Positions 50,098-59,606 of a stretch of 64,000 nucleotides of DNA are shown piece after piece (the stretch's first letter is position 1; each line of letters opens with the position of its first letter). The notes under the pieces were generated by a model. It ran no database searches. It saw only the letters and a list, made by a program, of their open reading frames with translations, and had not been told where the DNA came from. Made by a program: the position numbers and the translations under genes. This DNA is from Xanthobacter dioxanivorans. GTDB lineage: Bacteria > Pseudomonadota > Alphaproteobacteria > Rhizobiales > Xanthobacteraceae. The stretch spans positions 5,994,501 to 6,058,500 of the forward strand of contig NZ_CP063362.1 in assembly GCF_016807805.1 (NCBI RefSeq), in the 5' to 3' direction.

Positions 50098-50205
50098 GCC
50101 GCTGCGGTGCCGCTCAGGCGCGACATCCCGCGCTTCCCGTTCGTGCCGGACGACGCGGCGCGGCTCAGGGAAGACTGCTACGAGGCCTACAATATCCAGG
50201 CTTAG
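50098..50205 (+). pseudogene. Internal fragment of glutamine-dependent NAD synthetase
   Basis: About 35 codons reading RRDIPRFPFVPDDAARLRED then CYEAYNIQ, the linker between the nitrilase and synthetase domains of long NadE proteins. It ends in a stop next to IS-like DNA. Both flanks are missing. A relic carried into the mosaic. Confidence 0.6.
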
Positions 50206-50303
50206 AGAGGCTGTTGCAGAATCGCCACCTCGACCGACGCTCTCCGCTTGCGCCAATGACGGCGTGCTGATTCCCTTGGAACAGGCAACGTGAGGGGGAA
50301 GAG

Positions 50304-50558
50304 ATGGCGAATTTCTACCGCGAGCCGGGTCGCAGGCCGCGGTTTCTTCTGCCGGTGGACATGGCGGACTGGCTACCGGACACGGACCTTGTCCATCTTC
50401 TCCTTGATGCCGTCGGCCTGATGGATCTGTCAACATTCGAGGCGCACTACCGCAAGCGCGGTTCCGGGGCGCCGCCGTTCGCGCCGAGGATGATGGTCGG
50501 CCTCCTTCTCTATGCCTACGCGAACGGGCAGCGCTCGAGCCGTAAGATGAGCCAATGA
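50304..50558 (+). pseudogene. IS1182-type transposase, N-terminal fragment
   Basis: 84 codons of the DUF772 domain: FLLPVDMADWLPDTDLVHLL, HYRKRGSGAPPFAPRMMVGL and LLYAYANGQRSSRKMSQ. The reading stops where the family continues. With the C-terminal fragment at 46478 it may be the split remains of one element. Confidence 0.8.
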
Positions 50559-50714
50559 CCTCATAGCTGCTCAAAAACGAAAACGGACAGAACATATTAA
50601 GAACATCATTTCCGTTGGCCCGAGAATTCCCGAACCCGCCCCCAGGATCGTGTCCCATCCCGTGGTGTAGCTTCGGCGGCGTGATCACCGCGCTCTCCGG
50701 CGAGGCCGGATCGG

Positions 50715-51104
50715 TCAGGCGGCCAGGATGGGCAGGCTGACGAGGGGATCATCGCCCAAGGCCGAGACGCTTTCCAGGGTCATGTAGCGGCAGCGCTGGA
50801 CGGCCCATTCATCGTTCTGTGCGAGCAGGATGAACATGGCGGCGACATCCTCCTGGTCGCGGCTGATGCGGTTCAGCGCCTCCGACAGCACCCTGTCGAA
50901 ACGCCCGGCCTGCGCGTCGGCCAGAAGCTTCTGGATGCCGGCACGGACCAAAGAGGCTCCGGAAATGGCCCGGTCGGAATAGCTGTCCACCACGGTCCAG
51001 CCTTCGCGCGTCGCACGCTCCCGGCACTGGCGCAACTGGTCTTCGATGGAAGCATCGCGCTGGTTGTCGGAGGAATAACGGGCGTAGAGCACAACGCGGG
51101 GCAT
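50715..51104 (-). pseudogene. Serine recombinase, N-terminal catalytic fragment
   Basis: 129 codons. Resolvase start VVLYARYSSDNQRDASIEDQ with the nucleophilic serine, YSDRAISGASLVRAGIQKLL and EALNRISRDQEDVAAMF. The rest of the catalytic domain and the large C-terminal part are missing. A C-terminal half of a similar recombinase lies at 56.9-58.2 kb. Confidence 0.82.
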
Positions 51105-51121
51105 GGCGGTGTCCTTCTTGT

Positions 51122-51616
51122 TTAAAGGTTCCTCAAATCCTTGATGAGCGCGAACAGATGCAGCGGATCGGTGGGAGATGGCTGGAAGTCAAACCGCTCA
51201 TAAAGCGAACGCGCCGCGTCGTTCTTGGCGTGAACCACGAGCGCGCGAACACCGGCAATGTCGGCCACTTGCAGCGTGCGCAGGACGGCGTCACGCAACA
51301 GCCCAGCGCCGATCCCCTTGCTGTGCCACTTCGTGCCTACTCCAAGCCGGGCCAGCAACATGACCGGCACAGGATGCCGGGCCAGCCCCTTGGTCAGCCG
51401 CTCGGGCGCTCCCTCGTAGCGAACCTCACCGACAACGAGCGTGTAAAAACCCACGATAGCGTCGTCGCCCGCGATGCCGACATAGGTCTGCGACGCATTC
51501 GCCATCTGGTTCGGAAGGGCGAAGCGGATCAGAAAACGATTGAGTGCGTCTTCGCCGCAATCGAATGCCTCGACGGCATGGCGGCGATGCAACTTCTCGA
51601 TCCCAAAGCCCGTCAC
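51122..51616 (-). CDS. GNAT-family toxin of a second DUF1778-GNAT pair
   Basis: 164 residues, with LARLGVGTKWHSKGIGAGLL (acetyl-CoA pyrophosphate loop) and SLYERFDFQPSPTDPLHLF, close to TacT/AtaT-type toxins. Its GTG start at 51616 overlaps the antitoxin stop (GTGA). Similar in plan to the pair at 49.1-49.9 kb but clearly diverged. Confidence 0.9.
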   Translation of the reverse strand: MTGFGIEKLHRRHAVEAFDCGEDALNRFLIRFALPNQMANASQTYVGIAGDDAIVGFYTLVVGEVRYEGAPERLTKGLARHPVPVMLLARLGVGTKWHSKGIGAGLLRDAVLRTLQVADIAGVRALVVHAKNDAARSLYERFDFQPSPTDPLHLFALIKDLRNL

Positions 51617-51902
51617 GCGCGCTTATCGTCCGAAAAGACGCTCGGCTCGTTCAGCAGCTTGCGCAGACGCGGCAGATCACGCGGCGGGGCGTCCAGGGCG
51701 GTGATGAAGGCTTTCCACTTCTCCGGGGAAGCTGGAAAACGCGACGGTCGGCAAGAGCTTCCTCAGCCCGGCCGAGCGCGCTTTCAAGCACGAACTCGCT
51801 CAGCGAGCGACGTTGCGCTTGCGCGGCGGCCGTCAGGGTATGCTTGGCCTCCGCCGTCAGGCGGAGATCGAGCTTTTCGGTGCGGGTGATGCGTGGGGCC
51901 AC
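51613..51902 (-). CDS. DUF1778 antitoxin of the second pair (one frameshift)
   Basis: About 97 residues. N-terminal RHH (RTEKLDLRLTAEAKHTLTAA) and, after a frame change, the expected tail KWKAFITALDAPPRDLPRLR. The break is in a G4 run on the plus strand (51725-51728); one extra base gives VFQLPPEKWKAF. GTG start at 51902 is supported by AGGAGAG seven bases upstream. If the frameshift were real the toxin would lack its antitoxin, which argues for a sequencing error. Confidence 0.8.
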
Positions 51903-51927
51903 GATGCTCTCTCCTGAACACATCCTG

Positions 51928-51959
51928 CCAAAATGCCTGACATTGTCAAGACATTTTGG
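51928..51959. promoter_or_regulatory. Operator-like nested palindrome ahead of the second DUF1778-GNAT pair
   Basis: Outer arms CCAAAATG / CATTTTGG and an inner dyad TGACA-T-TGTCA lie 26 bases upstream of the antitoxin start, the normal place for autoregulation by the RHH antitoxin. Confidence 0.6.
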
Positions 51960-51967
51960 GCGCCGCA

Positions 51968-53310
51968 TCATGTGTCCCCACCGTCCTGCTCGTCGCCGGA
52001 TTTCGGCGCGTTGTCATTGGCGGCTTTGGTGGTGCGCGCGGCAAAATCCTCGCGCGCCATGCGGCGGCCGATGATGCGGGCAAGCTGAAGGACGACCTCG
52101 AGGTCCTGCTTGCGGCCGGCGAGCAGGGATTCCAGCTGCGGGTCGCGCTCGAGACTTTTCGCCATGTCTCCCATCATGGATCGGGTGGCCTTGTAGCCGG
52201 ACATGTCGCCTGCCGCGTATTGGCGCTGGCTGGTCTGGTCGAGCTTGCGCCAGCGCTGCACGAAGCGGTCGGCGCGGCGGGCCGGATCGGTGCGGATTTG
52301 GGTCTCCAGCTGAAGCGCGCAGATGGCGCGGTTGACCTTGCCCGTGCCGGCCTCGCGGGCAAGGTCGGGGTCTTTCGCATAGGCCGCCTCGGCATCCTCC
52401 CAGCCATGGGGCCGCACATCATCGAAGGCTTTGCGGGCCTCGGTCAGTTCCTTCCACTGCCCGGGGCTTGCCGTGCGGCCGGCATCCTCGGCGCTGAAGA
52501 TGGTATCGACGGCGCGGGCATGACGCTTGAGCGCTTCGGTGCGGGCGCGGCGTAGCCCCGCCTCCGGGTCGTCGGCAATCTCCCGGTCTGGCGCTGCCGC
52601 GTCCCGCCGTGCCTGCACACCCGCGTTCTCCCTTTCCGGCCGGGCCGCATCCTTTTCCCTTTCCGGCTGCTCCCTGGCGTCGGTGCCAAGCGCTCCCTTC
52701 GCGGGCAGGCGCAGGCCGTCGAACATGCCGCGCACCTTTTCGGGAACCTGCCTGACGATCTCGACAACCCGTTCCATCCGCGCGCGGAAGGTGATGCCGC
52801 GCCGTTCGGCGTAGTCGCGGGCCGGTTCGTAGTCGCTCGCCATGTCCTTGGCCCGGTCGCGCGACAAGACGTTGATGAGCTTGTCCGGACCGGCAAAATC
52901 GTCGCGGCCATAATGCAGGTCCACGCCGTCGCGATGCCGCGACAGGGCGACATAGCTGGCGTGGGCGTCCAGCCCCGGCGTCGCCAGAACATGGGTGCGG
53001 TCCACGGTCATGCCCTGCGCCTTGTGGATGGTCGCCGCATAGCCGTGGTCGATCCGGTCGTAATCCTTCAGGTCGAACGAGACGCCGCGCCCATCGTCGG
53101 TGCGCACCGACATCGACCGTCCGCTGACCTGGTCGATGGTGCCGAGCGTGCCGTTCTTCACGCCAAGGCCGCGCTCGTTCTGCAGGAACATGATCCGGTC
53201 GCCGGCGGCGAAGTCTCTTTGCCCCCGCTCGACGGTGACGCGCACGTCATCACCCAGATCGCCGGCGGCCCGCATCCGCTCCCGTGCATTGCGTTCGTGA
53301 CCGCCCATTG
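51968..53310 (-). pseudogene. traA: Conjugative relaxase TraA (Ti-type), C-terminal part
   Basis: About 440 codons. RecD-like helicase end motif DHGYAATIHKAQGMTVDRTH with ASYVALSRHRDGVDLHYG, then the long charged C-terminal region of TraA. The N-terminal MobA relaxase and Walker A parts are missing; sequence homology stops near 53300, exactly where the recombinase trio begins. So a conjugative element has been disrupted here. Confidence 0.85.
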
Positions 53311-54016
53311 TCCCCGCTTGAGTCGAGGAGCGGCGAAACTGACAGTGACGGCGCTTCGATCCTTCTTGGGCTTTCTGCATCTCGAAGGCGTCATCGCGGA
53401 GTCCCTGTCCTCGGCCGTGCCGTCGGTTGCGGGGCGGCGATTGGTCGGGCTGCCCAAGGGATTGGCTCCCGACCAAATCCAATGTCTTCTGGCGTCATGC
53501 GACAGCCATACGCGCCGTGGCTGTCGGGATGTCGCCATATTGACGATGTTGGTCCGCCTGGGCATGCGCGCCGGCGAAGTGGCGAAGCTTCAGTTGGATG
53601 ACATCGATTGGCGAGCCGGCGAGATTGTCGTGCGCGGCAAGGGGAATTCCATCGAGCGGCTCCCGTTGCCTCCCGACGTCGGCGAAGCGGTGGCGGAATA
53701 TCTGCAAAGCGCCCGACCTCCCAGCGCCCAGGGTCGAACGGTTTTTGTCAGGATCAAAGCGCCTCATCGACATCTCACCTCATGTGGCGTGAGCAATGTC
53801 GTCGCCGATGCCGGCCAAAAGGCGGGACTCGGGCGTATCCACGCACATAGGCTCAGACACACGACCGCCATGCAGATGTTGCGCGCGGGAGCGTCCTTGC
53901 CGGAAGTGGGCCAACTCCTGCGCCACCGCAGCGCGCTGACAACGGCGATTTATGCCAAGATCGACCGCGAAACCCTGCGGATGATCGCTCGCGCCTGGCC
54001 GGGAGACGCCGCATGA
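53294..54016 (+). pseudogene. Tyrosine recombinase 1 of the trio, N-terminally truncated
   Basis: About 240 codons remain, from FVTAHCPRLSRGAAKLTVTA onward. Catalytic residues are present: Arg in RLGMRAGEVAKL, Lys in VVRGKGNSIE, HAHRLRHTTAMQM, the late His in LRHRSALTTA and the Tyr in IYAKID. About 150 N-terminal residues are gone, so DNA-arm binding is probably lost. Stop overlaps the next ATG. Confidence 0.82.
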
Positions 54017-54942
54017 GCGCTCTCCGTCAGGCGCTCGCCGACTATTTGTCCGTGCGGCGCATCCTCGGTTACAGGCTGGTCCGGGCCGAAAAGCTTCTCG
54101 CTCAGTTCCTCACCTTCGTCGAAGAACGCGGAGAAGAGCATCTGACCATTGAGGCGGCTATCGCCTGGGCGACGGCGCCGGCCAATGCCGATCCGAGTTG
54201 GCAATCCAGGCGGCTTTCGGACGTGCGTCGGTTCGCCATGCATCTGCGCGGGATCGATTCCGCCACCGAGACGCCTCCAGCAAATATCCTGCCCGGCGGA
54301 CGATCTCACCGGGCGACGCCATACCTCTACTCGGCGAAAGAAATCTCGACGCTGATGGCGACGACCACGATATTGCGCGGCTCGCATCGGCAAGCGACCT
54401 ATCGGACATTGATCGGCTTGCTGGCCAGCACCGGCATGCGGATCGGGGAGGCGATCAGCCTGGATCAGCAAGACTTCGATCCTATCGACGGTCTGCTCAC
54501 CATCCGCCACGGAAAGTTCGGCAAATCCCGCGAACTGCCCTTGCATCCAAGCGTGGTCGCCGCGCTCGGCGCTCACTTGAATCGAGCCGATAGGCCGCGC
54601 AATGCGGCGAGAGCGCCAGCCATATTCCTTTCACCGCGGGGCACAAGGCTGCTGTACGTGAACGTGCAGAAAACCTTTCAACAGCTCGTGCGTCGCGTCG
54701 GCATCATCCCGCGCTCGGCAAAATGCCGACCGCGGCTGCATGATCTTCGGCACGGCTTCGCGGTCAACACCATTCTCGACGCCTATCGTGATGGCAATGA
54801 TCCTGGCGCCAGGTTGGCGATCCTGTCGACCTATCTCGGCCACATCAATCCGGCTCACACATATTGGTATTTGTCGGCCTCCCCCGAGTTGCTGAAGCTC
54901 GCAGGCGACCGGTTGGAACGCCGCCTCGGAGGTGAGGCATGA
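54013..54942 (+). CDS. Tyrosine recombinase 2 of the trio
   Basis: 309 residues, complete. SAM-like N-terminal domain, then TGMRIGEAISLDQQDF (Arg), KFGKSRELPLH (Lys), RPRLHDLRHGFAVNT (H-x-x-R), YLGHINPAHTYWYL (His and Tyr). Overlaps both partners by four bases, so the three proteins are made together and probably act as a complex. Confidence 0.9.
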   Translation: MSALRQALADYLSVRRILGYRLVRAEKLLAQFLTFVEERGEEHLTIEAAIAWATAPANADPSWQSRRLSDVRRFAMHLRGIDSATETPPANILPGGRSHRATPYLYSAKEISTLMATTTILRGSHRQATYRTLIGLLASTGMRIGEAISLDQQDFDPIDGLLTIRHGKFGKSRELPLHPSVVAALGAHLNRADRPRNAARAPAIFLSPRGTRLLYVNVQKTFQQLVRRVGIIPRSAKCRPRLHDLRHGFAVNTILDAYRDGNDPGARLAILSTYLGHINPAHTYWYLSASPELLKLAGDRLERRLGGEA

Positions 54943-55928
54943 CTGCGCTGGCCATCACCTTGCAAGCGTTCTTCACGGACCGCCTGGTTCGTCAGCGTCA
55001 GGTCAGCCCGAATACGCTCGCAGCCTATCGAGACACGTTGAGATTGTTGCTGGTCTTTGCCGCCGACAAGAAGGGCAAGGAACCATTCAGGCTGGAAATC
55101 GATGACCTCGACGCTCCGCTGATCGGCGCTTTCCTCGATGATCTCCAGGAACGGCGCAAGAATGGCGCCCGAACCCGCAACGCCCGGCTTGCCGCCATCC
55201 GTTCGCTGTTTCGATACGCCGCCCTTCGCCATCCAGATCGTTCCGCTCTCATCGAACGCGTTCTCGCCATTCCACCCAAGCGCTTTGACCGAAGGCTCGT
55301 GACCTTTCTGACCGAACCGGAAATCGCCGCATTGCTTGCCGCTCCCGACACGACGACCTGGACCGGCAGGCGCGACCACGCGCTCTTCAGCCTCGCCGCG
55401 CAGACCGGATTGCGAGCTTCGGAACTGATCGGCCTCCATTGCGCCGACGCCCATCTTGGCGCCGGCGCGCATGTCAGTTGCCGCGGAAAGGGCCGAAAGG
55501 AGCGGATCACGCCGCTCACATCGGGGGTGGTCGTCACCTTGCGCGGCTGGCTCACCGAGCGCGCCGGGCAACCTGAGGCGCCTCTCTTTGTGACGTGCTC
55601 CGGCAAGGCGCTCAGCCGCGATGCGCTGGAACACAGGCTCGCCAAATACATGCAAATCGCCAGCAAAGCCTGTCCGACGCTGACGCAGAAGTCGGTCACC
55701 ATGCACGTTTTGCGGCATTCCGCAGCGATGCGATTGCTGCAAGCCGGGGTCGACACTTCGGTGATCGCTCTCTGGCTCGGACATGAGAGCGTGGAGACCA
55801 CCCAAATATATTTGCACGCGGACCTGACGATCAAAGAGCGCGCGCTGGCCCGGACGACGCCGGCCGATACCAAGCCCGGGCGTTTCCACCCGACCGACAA
55901 GCTGCTCGCGTTCCTGGAGGCGCTCTGA
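54939..55928 (+). CDS. Tyrosine recombinase 3 of the trio
   Basis: 329 residues, XerC/D-like. SPNTLAAYRDTLRLLLVFA (N-terminal domain), TGLRASELIGLHCAD (Arg), CRGKGRKERITPL (Lys), TMHVLRHSAAMRLLQAG (H-x-x-R), LGHESVETTQIYLH (His, Tyr). Complete. Its stop is directly followed by the terminal repeats of the element. Confidence 0.92.
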   Translation: MTALAITLQAFFTDRLVRQRQVSPNTLAAYRDTLRLLLVFAADKKGKEPFRLEIDDLDAPLIGAFLDDLQERRKNGARTRNARLAAIRSLFRYAALRHPDRSALIERVLAIPPKRFDRRLVTFLTEPEIAALLAAPDTTTWTGRRDHALFSLAAQTGLRASELIGLHCADAHLGAGAHVSCRGKGRKERITPLTSGVVVTLRGWLTERAGQPEAPLFVTCSGKALSRDALEHRLAKYMQIASKACPTLTQKSVTMHVLRHSAAMRLLQAGVDTSVIALWLGHESVETTQIYLHADLTIKERALARTTPADTKPGRFHPTDKLLAFLEAL

Positions 55929-55940
55929 TTATGCCGCGTC

Positions 55941-56810
55941 CTACGCAGCGATCGCCGCCGTCCAAGCCGGTTCCACGCCGGAGGTCGGCATAATCCGGAC
56001 ATCGGCATAATGGACCTGACAGCGCTGGATCGGCGCACTTCGCCCGAAGCTGTTGCGGATCGCCTTCGCCAGGGCACGCGAGCCGTCGATGATGAACAGG
56101 CGACAGACGGCGGGATCGAGGCCGCGGCCGACCATGTTGTCGAGCAGGGCCTGGCAGACGGCAGCATTCTCGCTCGCCCCTTCCATCACCCCGAGCGGGT
56201 GCTTGTCGCCCTTGCCGTCGACGCCAACCGCCGCCAGCAGGATCAGGTCCTGATCGATGTGAATGCCGTCGATCTGGATGACCAGCAGATCCAGCGCGGA
56301 GAGGTCGGCGGCCATCCACGCCTTCATCTTCTCGGCCGACAGCGCCACGAAGCGACGCGACACCGCCGATCTGGTCACGCCGGCTCCCCGCTCGACGGGG
56401 ATGTCGCCGCCGGGCAGGCGGACGGCGCGGCCGAACTTGCGGGTCGACACGTTCATCAGCATCAGATTGAGCGCCCATTGGCCGAGCAGGTCCTCGTCGA
56501 CCGCCGCCGCCCAGCTCGGCAGCGCCATCTCGCCGCCGTCACGGGCGCGGACGCGAGGGCGCTCGACTTCGACCTTGCCGCCGTGAAAGCCGATCTTTCC
56601 CTTGGCTCTGCCCCAGCGATGTGCCTCCCGATCACCACCGCGGCCATGGCGAGGGCCGCAGAGCCGAGCCGCATCCTCTTCCATCATGCCGGCGAGAGTG
56701 GCCAGCCCGGCCGTCAGGCACAGGCGTTCGAAGCTGGCGCGGACTTCGTCCACAGCGTCCTCGACAAGCGCAGACGGCGTCACCGCTGCCGATGTGGTAG
56801 GCTTCTTCAT
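55941..56810 (-). pseudogene. IS256-family transposase, 3' part replaced by the RIT element (copy C)
   Basis: First 270 residues are well kept: GMMEEDAARLCGPRHGRGGD, GQWALNLMLMNVSTRKFGRA, first Asp in LLVIQIDGIHIDQDLIL and second Asp in CRLFIIDGSRALAKAIRNSF. After RCQVH the frame runs into RIT end sequence (56011) and stops. The part with the final Glu is missing. Its left IS end near 56810-56905 cuts into the serine recombinase. Confidence 0.87.
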
Positions 56811-56910
56811 GGCGTTGCTTTCCTTCGAGGATTCGACACCCCGAGCCTAACGGCTCAAGGTGAGCAACGCCGCCCGCCCTTTTTAAACATCGACCGGGAC
56901 ATTCCCCCCA

Positions 56911-58160
56911 TGGAAGCGTGGGACGTCTTCATCAAAGAGCACCATCAGGGCTATATCGGCTGGACGGAGTATGAGCAGAACCAGGCGGTGCTGGCTGGCA
57001 ACGCCTATGGCCGCGCCAGCGCCGAGGCCAAGTCCGGCCGCGGCGGCCAGGCGCTTTTGTCGGGTCTCATCTGCTGCGGCCGCTGCGGCCGCCGCCTCAA
57101 GACTGCCTATGTCAGCGGCGGCGGCCGTCCCCGCGCCAGCACGGCGCGTCCAGTCTACAGATGCGACCTGCCGAACCTACAGGCTGGACATCGCCGCTGC
57201 TTCAGTCTGGGCGGGCGGCGCATCGATGATATTGTCGCAACACAGATGCTGCAGGCGGTGCAGCCGACGGCGATCGAGGCCGCAAGGGAGGCCGGGCGCA
57301 TGCTGAAGGACCGCAATCAGGAGAAGCAGCGCATCGCCGAACTCGAACTGCAACAGGCTCGGTATGACGCGTCATTGGCCGAGCGGCGTTACGCTGCCTG
57401 CGATCCCGATAACCGGCTGATCGCCGCCCAGTTGGAACGAGCCTGGGAGAACGCCTTGCAGCGCGTTCATGACTGCCAGCGGCGCATCGACGAACTGCGC
57501 AACGCCGCCTCCGAGGAGCAGCATCCTGATTTCGTCGGTCTCGCCGAGGATCTCTCCCTTGCCTGGAAAGCCCCATTGACCACCATGCGGACCAGGCAAC
57601 GCCTGGTCCGCACCCTGATCGACGAGATCATCGCCGACGTCGATCAGACGACCAACGAAGTCGTGCTCGTCATTCACTGGAAGGGCGGCCAGCATTCCGA
57701 GATCCGCTTCCGCAAGCCGGTCACCGGCGAGCACGGCTGCAAGACATCCGGGCAGGCCCTGCAGGTCATCGCGAGCATGGCCGCCAAATGGTCGGACCAA
57801 GACATCGCCGCCTCGCTCAACCGCATGAAGCTGCCGACCGGACAAGGCAAGACCTGGACCGCCCACCGAGTCTCTTCCATTCGCCGCGTCAACGGTATCC
57901 GTGCCTATCGTTCCGCCGATAAAGACGGTCAATGGCTCACTATGCAGGAAGCAGCCGCAAACCTCGGCGTCACCCATCACCGGATCCGCAAGCTCGCCCA
58001 GAGTGGGATCATCAAGACCGAGCAGGTCATGCCCGGCGCCCCGCATCAGATCCGCGCCACCGACCTTCAGGATCCTGCGATCATCGATGCCATCAAGCGC
58101 GGGACGCCCCCGCGTCAGGCCGTATCCGAAACACAGGTCTCAATGTTTCCAGACACTTGA
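56911..58160 (+). pseudogene. Large serine recombinase, C-terminal part
   Basis: About 415 codons. HHQGYIGWTEYEQNQAVLAG from the recombinase domain, the zinc ribbon CCGRCGRRLKTAY with YRCDLPNLQAGHRRCF, then a coiled coil and a C-terminal helix-turn-helix (WLTMQEAAANLGVTHHRIRK). The catalytic domain is missing, cut off by the IS256-type element. It may continue the N-terminal fragment at 50.7-51.1 kb, which now reads the other way. Confidence 0.83.
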
Positions 58161-58186
58161 AAAGGGGGAGCATAATGACTCCATCA

Positions 58187-58577
58187 TTGCGGCGGGCCGC
58201 AAGCCCCGCTCGGAGCCGTTGTTGGTGGGCTCGATCTCACGGTTTTCCAGGAACACCCAGAGATGCTGGCGGAAGCGCAGGATCGCCTTGCGGAGCTTCT
58301 TGCCTTCGCACGCGGGCTCCTTCGCGAGGAGCCGGTCGAGCCGCTTCTCGAGCTTGCGCGTGTGGCCTGCCAGGGTGGTGTCGGCGAGGCCGTCTTGTCG
58401 TCGTCCGATCCCGCAGGCATCCTCGAAGAGCTTTCTGAGCCCCGGGGCGAACACGAAGTCTCCCGCGTCGATCGCATACTGAGCGTCGCGGATCAGGTGA
58501 GCGAGGCAGACCTGCTGGCCCTTCTTCGCCCAGCCCATCTGGGAGGCGAGCCGGTCGGAGTGTCGCTGCCGGCTCAA
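58187..58577 (-). pseudogene. IS66-family transposase, C-terminal fragment
   Basis: CLAHLIRDAQYAIDAGDFVF, then RFRQHLWVFLENREIEPTNN followed by GSERGLRPA are the DDE_Tnp_IS66 end motifs, including the final catalytic Glu region. The N-terminal zinc finger and helical parts are gone. Confidence 0.8.
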
Positions 58578-58705
58578 TTCTCCCCATAAGTGCCGTTTGA
58601 ATCTTCCCCAGTTTGAGGCGTTGCGCCGGTCTTCCGGGTCGCGCCCCGGAAGACCGGCGGCGCGTTGTCATCGATCATTCTCCCGATGGGCGGGAGGAGG
58701 CTTCG

Positions 58706-58885
58706 GTGATCAAACTCGGGGAGTTGATGATGATCCTGGATTTGCACCGGCAAGGCCTGTCGGTGTCGGCAATCGCTCGTCAGACCGGTATCGATCGCAA
58801 GACCGTCCGGAAGTACATTGAGCGCGGCATGGAGGCGCCGGCCTATGGGCCTCTCCGACCGCGCCAGACTGTGATCGAAGCATTC
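58706..58885 (+). pseudogene. istA: IS21-family transposase (IstA), N-terminal fragment
   Basis: GTG start after GGAGGAGG. Reads IKLGELMMILDLHRQGLSVS and AIARQTGIDRKTVRKYIERG, the helix-turn-helix of IstA. Homology ends near 58885 and the DDE domain is missing. Confidence 0.8.
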
Positions 58886-59101
58886 TCATGTCCCGCGTGT
58901 CCCGCAGAATGCCTCAACGGCATCATCGACCGGAAACCACAGGCGCCGCCGGCATCCGGCGGCTGAAATCCTAGAGCGCTTCATGTTTTGATTGAAGCGT
59001 ATCCGGCATTTTTGAGATAGTTGGCGCACTCGGTTGGGTCGATGGCCTGGACGAGTTCGCTGACATGGCGCCAAGTGTCTTCGATGGTTCGCTTCTGGGC
59101 C

Positions 59102-59150
59102 CTGCTGCAGCCGGCGAAGGAACGTTCGCGTGGTCACCAGCACGATGTGG
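59102..59150 (-). repeat. Duplicate of the tail of the gene at 60342-61182
   Basis: Encodes HIVLVTTRTFLRRLQQG, nearly the same as HIVLVTARTFLRRLQQG at 60366-60413. Only about 50 bases are shared. A short partial copy, now between IS21 and VapC-like sequences. Confidence 0.65.
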
Positions 59151-59174
59151 ATGTCGCCGGAATTGTGCGTCGCC

Positions 59175-59606
59175 TCAAGCGTCAATCCACTCCGGCGGAT
59201 CCTTGAACGGATTCAGAAGATGCACGCCGCGGCCCCCGAAATCCTTCACATTGCGCGTGACGAGCACAAGGCCGTGAACACGAGCAGTCGCAGCCAGCGC
59301 GAGATCCCACCGATCCTTGTTTTTCTCACCTAGCAGACGTGTCCATTCCGCGACGACCGGAGCGTCGATCGGCAGGATGCGATCGGTGAACCATTTCTCG
59401 AGAGCGTCGATCCCTGCGAGCAGCCGGGCGGCGCGATCTGGATCACGGCGTTTGAGTGCCTCAGCGCCCCGCCGCTTCTCGAACAGCGTTGCCGCGCTGA
59501 GGCGCAAGCTCGTATCATCGACCGTCGCCGACCAGCGTCGGACATTCTTGTCGCCGTGAGATCCGAACTCGCGTAGCACGTTTTCATCGAGCAGATAAAG
59601 CGTCAC
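59175..59606 (-). CDS. PIN-domain toxin (VapC family)
   Basis: 143 residues. PIN acidic residues in YLLDENVLRE and in DRWDLALAATARVHGLVLVT followed by RNVKDFGG. Likely an RNase acting on tRNA or rRNA. GTG start overlaps the stop of the DUF433 antitoxin gene (GTGA), confirming the pair. Confidence 0.88.
   Translation of the reverse strand: MTLYLLDENVLREFGSHGDKNVRRWSATVDDTSLRLSAATLFEKRRGAEALKRRDPDRAARLLAGIDALEKWFTDRILPIDAPVVAEWTRLLGEKNKDRWDLALAATARVHGLVLVTRNVKDFGGRGVHLLNPFKDPPEWIDA

Larger units (their letters stand above)
53294..56011 (+). mobile_element. Recombinase-in-trio (RIT) element, left end lost
   Basis: Three tandem, overlapping tyrosine recombinase genes, the hallmark of RIT elements. 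At the right end, CGGCATAAT occurs twice (55986-55994 and 56003-56011) and as an inverted copy ATTATGCCG at 55928-55936, probable terminal recognition repeats. The right end lies inside an IS256-type transposase gene; the left end has lost the start of the first recombinase and joins traA. Confidence 0.8.
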
